NCBI GenBank assembly: GCA_022448945.1
Contig: JAKVCV010000001.1
Location: 282,792 to 346,791 of the forward strand
Direction of reading: 5' to 3'
DNA: 64,000 nucleotides
Source: Saprospiraceae bacterium
GTDB lineage: Bacteria; Bacteroidota; Bacteroidia; Chitinophagales; Saprospiraceae
The position numbers were made by a program, and so were the translations under genes. Of the stretch, positions 58,669 to 64,000 are shown one piece after another (positions within the stretch are counted from its first letter, which is position 1; each line of letters begins with the position of its first letter). The notes beneath the pieces were generated by a model that saw only the letters and a program-made list of their open reading frames with translations, was not told the DNA's origin and did not search any database.

Positions 58669-59952
58669 TTATATGTCTTTATCCTTTTTTCTCTTGCAAT
58701 TGACAATAATTATTTCATCTAATCGTGTTGTATATCTTTTAGAAAGGCGTTCTTGTTTCATTTTCCATGTTCTGCCGGCTTCTTGACTCGCAAGTTTGAT
58801 TTTAGATTTTCCCCATGTTCTGTTCATATTGTCCATAACCTCCATTAATCTTTTGTGTCTTGGATCCGGTTCTGTAAACAATGTAGTTTGCCGTAGGTGC
58901 TGAGGGCTAATGTTTAGCAGGATAACACCTGCTTTTTTGTAGTTATATCCTTGTTTATAGATTTTTTTTAAGCCTTTTACTGCCATTTTTGTTATTTCAA
59001 TTCCAGAGTTAGTTTGAAAGGGTAGTTTTATAACAACACTACGACTGTATTGTCGCTGTTTTTGTTGGAATTTATTACTATGGATAAAAACCATTAAGGC
59101 TGCGCAAATTGATTTTTGTTTTCGTAGTTTTTCTGCACCAGTTACTGCAAAGGTGACAATTCGTTCTTTTATTTCATCAAAAGTTTTATAATTTCTCGAA
59201 AAAGAGCGCGTCGTTGCAATACTTTTCTTGGTAGGAATTTGGTCTAGATCAAGTGTGGGGATACCACAGAGGTCTTTTAGCAGTCTCAGTTCTACAATAG
59301 ACATATTTTTTTTTACCCATCTATCGCATAAATTGGTGAATTCAAAGGCTTTTTTGACACCTAATTTTTTAAGTCGAGCCGAGTGTTTCGGACCAATACC
59401 CCAAATATCTTCTACTGGTAACCATTTTAAAGCTTTAATTCGTTTTTCTTTGCTGTCGATAACATAAACGCTATTTGTGTGTTTTTTGAATTTTTTAGCC
59501 ACTTTTGTGGCTACTTTTGCCAAGGCTTTTGTACGAGCAAAACCTATGGTGACAGGAATACCAGTGCATTTTTTTATTCTTTTACAGATTTCAATACCAT
59601 AGGATTTAAAATTAAGGTAAGGGCAATCATCAAATTTAAGAAACGCTTCATCAATGCTGTAGATTTCAATTTTCGGACTAAAATTTGTTAGGATATCCAT
59701 TACACGGGTACTCATATCTCCGTAGAGTGCATAGTTTGATGAAAATACCTGTACATTATTTTCATCGAATATTTTAGAGAATTTGAAAGCGGGAGCACCC
59801 ATAGGGATTCCGAGGGATTTTGCTTCATTACTACGTGATACCACACAACCATCATTATTTGATAATATAACAATTGCTTTTCCTTCTAATTCTGGTCGAA
59901 AAACGCGTTCGCAAGAGGCATAAAAATTATTACAGTCTACTAGTGCAAACAT
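58669..59952 (-). CDS. umuC: Y-family DNA polymerase UmuC-like
   Basis: Translesion DNA polymerase, catalytic subunit of Pol V type. Motifs: DCNNFYASCERVF (start of palm, Asp6), NNDGCVVSRSNEAK (finger), and YSIDEAFL (Asp/Glu catalytic pair near 102-103). A helix-hairpin-helix (DIWGIGPKHSARLKKLG) and little-finger domain follow, then a DUF4113-like C-terminus (WGKSKIKLASQEAGRTW). I placed the start at ATG 59952; it overlaps the umuD stop by one base (TAATG), so translation is coupled. A frame extension to 59988 runs into umuD and is unlikely. Confidence 0.93.
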   Translation of the reverse strand: MFALVDCNNFYASCERVFRPELEGKAIVILSNNDGCVVSRSNEAKSLGIPMGAPAFKFSKIFDENNVQVFSSNYALYGDMSTRVMDILTNFSPKIEIYSIDEAFLKFDDCPYLNFKSYGIEICKRIKKCTGIPVTIGFARTKALAKVATKVAKKFKKHTNSVYVIDSKEKRIKALKWLPVEDIWGIGPKHSARLKKLGVKKAFEFTNLCDRWVKKNMSIVELRLLKDLCGIPTLDLDQIPTKKSIATTRSFSRNYKTFDEIKERIVTFAVTGAEKLRKQKSICAALMVFIHSNKFQQKQRQYSRSVVIKLPFQTNSGIEITKMAVKGLKKIYKQGYNYKKAGVILLNISPQHLRQTTLFTEPDPRHKRLMEVMDNMNRTWGKSKIKLASQEAGRTWKMKQERLSKRYTTRLDEIIIVNCKRKKDKDI

Positions 59953-60398
59953 TATAAACTTTTTATAATGTGAATAACCATTCCCCAAACTAAAAAATCG
60001 TCTTCTTTACTCACTTTTATTGGGGGGTAAGTATTGTTGGCAGGCATTAACCAACAACAATCATGTTTTTTTAATAAGCGTTTTACAGTAAATTCGCCGT
60101 TGAGACAACAAACAGCAATTTTCCCATCCTCCACTTCTATGCTTCGGTCAACTATCAACAAATCACCGTCTGCAATGCCAGCAGTAATCATTGAATCGCC
60201 ACGTACACGTGCGTAGAAAGTTGCAGACGGGTGTTGAATTAGCGCACTATTTAAATCAATAGCAAGATCCAGAAAATCGTCGGCCGGAGAGGGGAATCCT
60301 GCCCATATTCCATTTTCTGTGTAAGGAAGAGGCGTATACGAAGAGGTGATAGCTCGATAAAGTACCAATTGTCTGTATGATTGTTTTATTTGTCTCAT
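59952..60398 (-). CDS. umuD: UmuD-like S24 translesion mutagenesis protein
   Basis: Self-cleaving S24 peptidase-fold partner of the polymerase. The cleavage site is IWA-GFPSP (between Ala33 and Gly34); the catalytic Ser69 is in GDSMITAG and Lys106 in EFTVKRLL. Length 148 aa is usual. It is encoded directly upstream of umuC with a TAATG junction. In E. coli RecA filaments trigger cleavage; the same is inferred here. A promoter -7 box at 60456 and two identical palindromes at 60469-60500 lie upstream and are likely its regulatory site. Confidence 0.93.
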   Translation of the reverse strand: MRQIKQSYRQLVLYRAITSSYTPLPYTENGIWAGFPSPADDFLDLAIDLNSALIQHPSATFYARVRGDSMITAGIADGDLLIVDRSIEVEDGKIAVCCLNGEFTVKRLLKKHDCCWLMPANNTYPPIKVSKEDDFLVWGMVIHIIKSL

Positions 60399-60455
60399 CT
60401 TGATATCTGTTCTGAAATATTTTTAAATTGTTGAGTGTTACCAAGGGATAGAACC

Positions 60456-60463
60456 CAAATATA
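60456..60463 (-). promoter_or_regulatory. -7 box of umuDC
   Basis: Minus strand TATATTTG, ~60 nt before the umuD ATG; its -33 region falls in the palindromes, with no TTG at 19 bp. Confidence 0.5.
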
Positions 60464-60468
60464 AAACA

Positions 60469-60500
60469 TTTTGTTTCAAAAAAAACATTTTGTTTCAAAA
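60469..60500. promoter_or_regulatory. Candidate umuDC operator: two 13-bp palindromes
   Basis: TTTTGTTTCAAAA occurs at 60469-60481 and 60488-60500, each an inverted repeat TTTTG-3-CAAAA, centres 19 bp apart, placed where the -33 region of the umuDC promoter would be. Confidence 0.55.
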
Positions 60501-60594
60501 ATTTCATGTTCAGATAATTATTCTATTAAGCTAGAATAAGATGTTAAGTTGAATCACTAGGGGAAATTCTTAAATTCTTAATTTTTTATAAAAT

Positions 60595-60630
60595 AAAAAA
60601 AGCACCTCAGATTTTATGTGAGGTGCTTAA
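60595..60630 (-). terminator. Terminator after folE
   Basis: Minus strand stem AAGCACCTCA / TGAGGTGCTT with 9-nt loop, followed by a run of T. Confidence 0.9.
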
Positions 60631-60664
60631 TTATTGCTTGTGTAATAAGTTTGCAAACTTTATT

Positions 60665-61363
60665 TTAGTATTCTTGATTGTTATGTATTGCAGACAAAAA
60701 TTCTTTGCGTGTTACAGCGTCTTTGAATTTGCCACTAAATGCAGTAGTTACAGTACTACTAGTAGTGTCTTTGATCCCACGAGACGATACACACATGTGT
60801 TTGGCATCAATATAAACAGCTACATCTTCTGAAGCTAAGACTTTTTTCAGATCTTCTAGCAACTGTATACTTAAGCGTTCCTGAACTTGTGGACGCTTTG
60901 CAAAATGTTGTACAATCCTATTTATTTTAGATAAACCTATCACATTATTTTTAGGGAAGTAGGCAATATGTGCTTTACCGTAAATTGGTAAGAAATGATG
61001 TTCGCAGGTAGATTGCAGAAGAATATTTTTTTCGATAAGCATCTCATTATACTTATACTTATTATCAAAAAGCGCAATTTTGGGTTTATTTAATGGGTTT
61101 AAGCCACTAAATATCTCTTTGACATACATTTTTGCAACTCGGTAAGGCGTACCTTTGAGACTATCGTCGTTTAAATCAAGTCCCAAGATGTTCATAATTG
61201 AGCGAAAGTGGTCTTGAATCTGTTCAATTTTTTCATCATCCGATAGGTTAAAAGCATCGTCTCGAAGTGGAGTATTAAGAGAAGTAAGGATGTGTTGGTC
61301 GCCGATTTCTTCATAGATTTCGATCATTTCTTTGTCTAACAGAGAAACTTTACCATTTTTCAT
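60665..61363 (-). CDS. folE: GTP cyclohydrolase I
   Basis: Converts GTP to 7,8-dihydroneopterin triphosphate, first step of folate (and queuosine precursor) synthesis. Zinc-site residues appear in STCEHHFLPIYGKAHIAY and in HMCVSSRGI; the KINRIVQHFAKRPQVQERL segment and the C-terminal SAIH are typical of the family. Length 232 aa with a ~45-residue N-terminal arm. It has its own terminator. No promoter match was found in the ~490 bp upstream. Confidence 0.97.
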   Translation of the reverse strand: MKNGKVSLLDKEMIEIYEEIGDQHILTSLNTPLRDDAFNLSDDEKIEQIQDHFRSIMNILGLDLNDDSLKGTPYRVAKMYVKEIFSGLNPLNKPKIALFDNKYKYNEMLIEKNILLQSTCEHHFLPIYGKAHIAYFPKNNVIGLSKINRIVQHFAKRPQVQERLSIQLLEDLKKVLASEDVAVYIDAKHMCVSSRGIKDTTSSTVTTAFSGKFKDAVTRKEFLSAIHNNQEY

Positions 61364-61851
61364 TTAGTGATATTTTTTGTAGACATAACTAGTCTAATGA
61401 TTAAAATATTGAAAATTTGTAGAACATAGCACCTTAAAGTTTAGGGTGATAGTTATTTAAGGAAAATACCCTAGTATTAAATTATACATTACAATACAAA
61501 TAACATATTCATTTTTATTTAGTTCATAATATCTGATAAAAGAAATGTTAAATTACTAATTTTTCATGAAAATAAGTTTTAAGTAATAGAATATAAGTAA
61601 GTATATTCAGTCAACGCATTATCTTTTACCTAGTATTTATTATTAATAAATTCAGTTTAAAATCGTGATAAATTAATATGATTGTAATTTATCAGTAGAT
61701 ATTGCGCGAAAATACAAAAAATAAGCTAATTATCTTGGATAGATGTTAGAGAATCCTAATTTTGTACACTTCTTTTAATACTATATAACGAAAATATTCT
61801 GGAAGATTCGTTGTTTATTTTGTATACTGAATATATATACCTCCAATTCTT
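61364..61851. other. Divergent intergenic region folE - PorV-like gene
   Basis: 488 bp, AT-rich; holds the promoter at 61735-61764 and nothing else I can identify. Confidence 0.55.
61735..61764 (+). promoter_or_regulatory. Bacteroidota-type promoter of the PorV-like gene
   Basis: TTG (61735-61737), exactly 19 bp, TAATTTTG (61757-61764); leader ~80 nt. Confidence 0.65.
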
Positions 61852-62703
61852 ATGAACAAATGTATACTATCTGCTTTTTGTTTTTTCTTTTCATTTGTGT
61901 TATTTGCTCAGAATGGAATTCCTCAAAATGCAGGTGCGCGCGGTGCTGCTATGGGAAATGCCAGTTTAACATTTACAGACATCAATAGTATTTTTACTAA
62001 TCAAGCTGGATTGGGTTACCTCGAAAATTTATCGTTTACTGTTTATGGTGAGCGAAGATTTTTGGTAGCAGATGGGCTCAATTCTTTTTTGTTTGGGGTT
62101 GCTTATCCGCATAAAAGCATTGGAACAATCGGTTTGAGTGTTCATTATTTTGGATATGGTAATTATAATGAACAAAAAATAGGATTGTCTTATGCCCGAA
62201 AGTTATTCAAGCGAATGTCTATTGGCGCTCAATTTAATTATATAGGGACCCGATTTGGTGACGCTTATTACGGTACGGCACATTCTTTTACTTTCGAAGT
62301 TGGGATTCTCACAAAAGTAACAAAACATTTTCATTTAGCGGCGCATGTTTTCAGTCCTGCACGTATTGAATTACCCAGTGGGGATAATTTGCCTTCGATT
62401 TTTAAGTTAGGAGCCGCCTATATTCCTTCTGATAAAGTCAGGATTACAGCAGAAATTGAGAAAGATCTTGAAAACCCATTTAATGGAAGATTTGGAATTG
62501 AGTATCATCCTATCGATATTTTGTTCGTACGAGCTGGTGTTTCCACGACTCCTTTACTGGCAAGTTTTGGACTGGGATTGAATATGAAAGGGTTGAAAAT
62601 TGATGTGGCAACTAGTTATCATATGGTTTTGGGGGTAACTCCGAGTATTTCAGTTTCTTATGTTGTCAGTGATCCGAAAGCGGGAAAGCCGGATGTTGAT
62701 TAG
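61852..62703 (+). CDS. PorV/PorQ-like outer-membrane beta-barrel protein
   Basis: Predicted outer-membrane barrel with a signal peptide (1-19, ending LFAQ). The N-terminal part QNAGARGAAMGNASLTFTDINSIFTNQAGLGY matches the start of PorV/PorQ-type proteins, which carry T9SS cargo to the surface attachment complex or shuttle it. Alternating strands follow, such as GTIGLSVHYFGYGNYNEQKIGLSYARKL. At 283 aa it is shorter than PorV (~380) and lacks a recognisable PorV-specific stretch, so it may be a paralogue with another task. The helix-hairpin-helix gene begins 95 nt later on the same strand. Confidence 0.8.
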   Translation: MNKCILSAFCFFFSFVLFAQNGIPQNAGARGAAMGNASLTFTDINSIFTNQAGLGYLENLSFTVYGERRFLVADGLNSFLFGVAYPHKSIGTIGLSVHYFGYGNYNEQKIGLSYARKLFKRMSIGAQFNYIGTRFGDAYYGTAHSFTFEVGILTKVTKHFHLAAHVFSPARIELPSGDNLPSIFKLGAAYIPSDKVRITAEIEKDLENPFNGRFGIEYHPIDILFVRAGVSTTPLLASFGLGLNMKGLKIDVATSYHMVLGVTPSISVSYVVSDPKAGKPDVD

Positions 62704-62798
62704 GGATCAATATGTTTTAATATAAGATTATTTTATTGCTATTTATTTTTTCTTATAAAGCGCAGGAATATCACTTTTTTTCTGCCAAATAATACACT

Positions 62799-64000
62799 AT
62801 GTGTTTTAGACCTATTCTAATAATATTCTTTTTATTGCCGCTTTGTTTAGCTGCTCAAGAACCTGACATAGACAAAGATGTCGAGAATGAGGTTAGCAAT
62901 AGTACTCAGTTTTTGATTGAAAATATTGTCTCTGAAAGCGAGTCAGAGGATTTCGATTTCGGTACTGAATTTGAATATTTGGAAGCCTATCAAAATAATC
63001 CATTAGATTTAAATAATGCTACAGAAGAAGAATTAACTGATTTTGGTTTGTTTAGCGCCATTCAGATTCAATCTCTCTTACTTTATCGTAAACGTTTTGG
63101 TCAAATTTTTTCATTGTACGAGTTACAAGGGGTGCCTACTTTTGATTTAAAAACAATTGTTAGGTTAACACCATATATTTCTGTTTCCGCTACAAAAGAA
63201 ATTGAAAAAATGAATTTTGCTAAAATGTTCAAATGGGGAAGACATCAAATTTTTGCTCGTTATCAACGGATTTTGGAAGTTCAGAAAGGATTTACACCAT
63301 TAGATCCGGGAGAGACAGGTGCCCGCTTTTTGGGGTCTCCTGACAAGTTTTACATGAGATATCGGATGACTTATAAAGATCGGATGAGTTTTGGTTTAAC
63401 GATGGAAAAGGATGCAGGGGAGGAGTTTTTTACAGGGACTAATAAACAAGGTTTTGACTATTATTCTGGGCATTTCTATCTGAAAAATATTTCTAAAAAT
63501 GTACATAGTATTGCCCTTGGTGATTTTCAGGTGTTTTTTGGACAGGGGTTAACAATATGGGGTGGCTTTGGAATTAGGAAAGGGGCACAAGTTCTTAATA
63601 TAAAGCGTATTTCTTTACCTATTAGACCTTATACTTCAGTCAATGAGGCATTGTTTATGAGAGGAGCAGCCGGACATTTTCAATTTTTAAAAAATAAAAA
63701 CCTTGAAGTAACTGTTTTTGGTTCATATAGGCTAAGAGATGCTAATCTTAAAACAGAAATTGATTCTTTAGTTGAAGAATTGGACTTTGAAGTTAGTTCA
63801 TTACAAGAGATAGGATATCATCGAACAGCTAGTGAAATTGAAAACGAAAATAGTATTGGTTTACTTACGTCAGGTGCGAGGATTCGTTATCTTGGAAAGA
63901 CATGGCATGTAGCAGGTAATTTTGTGCATAATTATTTAACAAATCCTCTTGTTAGAAACTCATCATTGTATCAAAAATTTCAATTTTCCGGGAATCAGTC
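62799..64000 (+). CDS. Helix-hairpin-helix outer-membrane protein (3' end outside window)
   Basis: The gene starts with ATG at 62799 and stays open for 400 codons to the window edge. The signal peptide is MCFRPILIIFFLLPLCLAAQ. Residues ~70-125 form a ComEA-like helix-hairpin-helix pair (PLDLNNATEEELTDFGLFS ... LYELQGVP). The rest has alternating strands with aromatic girdle residues, like an outer-membrane barrel (KFYMRYRMTYKDRMSFGLTMEKDAG). Bacteroidota proteins of this type are of unknown function. Probably co-transcribed with the PorV-like gene. Truncated at 3' by the window. Confidence 0.8.
   Translation, partial: MCFRPILIIFFLLPLCLAAQEPDIDKDVENEVSNSTQFLIENIVSESESEDFDFGTEFEYLEAYQNNPLDLNNATEEELTDFGLFSAIQIQSLLLYRKRFGQIFSLYELQGVPTFDLKTIVRLTPYISVSATKEIEKMNFAKMFKWGRHQIFARYQRILEVQKGFTPLDPGETGARFLGSPDKFYMRYRMTYKDRMSFGLTMEKDAGEEFFTGTNKQGFDYYSGHFYLKNISKNVHSIALGDFQVFFGQGLTIWGGFGIRKGAQVLNIKRISLPIRPYTSVNEALFMRGAAGHFQFLKNKNLEVTVFGSYRLRDANLKTEIDSLVEELDFEVSSLQEIGYHRTASEIENENSIGLLTSGARIRYLGKTWHVAGNFVHNYLTNPLVRNSSLYQKFQFSGNQ

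Overview
The window looks like a chromosomal segment of a marine or aquatic Bacteroidota bacterium (Flavobacteriales/Saprospiria-like). The evidence is AT-rich DNA, promoters of the Bacteroidota type (TTG, 19-21 bp, TAnnTTTG), type IX secretion (T9SS) cargo with type A and type B sorting tails, SprB repeats, a PorE-like OmpA protein, a PorD (DUF4835) protein, PorV-like barrels, and the order bamD - rpoZ - coaBC - porD. I see no rRNA, tRNA, CRISPR array, insertion sequence or prophage. Most genes are ordinary chromosomal genes.

Layout. 1-10.6 kb: a secreted DUF4476-like protein, then a minus-strand run: LuxC-like acyl-CoA reductase, PqiA-like membrane protein, GCS2-CBS fusion, PorE-like lipoprotein, DUF58 protein, DUF4836-like exported protein. 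11-15.3 kb: a large GT2/GT-C/TPR fusion glycosyltransferase with a methyltransferase. 15.4-25.4 kb: housekeeping genes (rpmE2, Tat metallophosphatase, dnaA, ahcY, CDF transporter, FtsX/MacB-type permease, HD hydrolase, gyrB). 25.7-32.8 kb: glucosaminidase, PA-domain T9SS cargo, threonine/serine dehydratase-type PLP enzyme, and a beta-propeller/SprB T9SS cargo. 33-39.9 kb: TPR protein, bamD, rpoZ, coaBC, porD, uvrA. 40.2-42.2 kb: a lipoprotein that looks like an M48 peptidase without its active site, and a polytopic membrane protein. 42.2-53.3 kb: one giant (~3.67 kaa) adhesin with about eight PPC-like and about 23 SprB-like repeats and a type B T9SS tail. 53.8-64 kb: T9SS trypsin-like peptidase, PIF1-like helicase, umuDC, folE, PorV-like barrel and the start of a helix-hairpin-helix outer-membrane protein.

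How the genes fit together. A recurring theme is building and loading the cell surface. BamD inserts outer-membrane barrels; PorD, PorE and the PorV-like protein belong to or resemble the T9SS; four large secreted proteins carry T9SS tails; the GT2/GT-C fusion and the second polytopic protein could glycosylate surface material. The umuDC operon has two identical 13-bp palindromes just upstream of its promoter, a candidate operator for its damage response.

Limits: all calls come from reading sequence by eye. Family names rest on motif recognition, not on searches. Residue positions in the large proteins are approximate.
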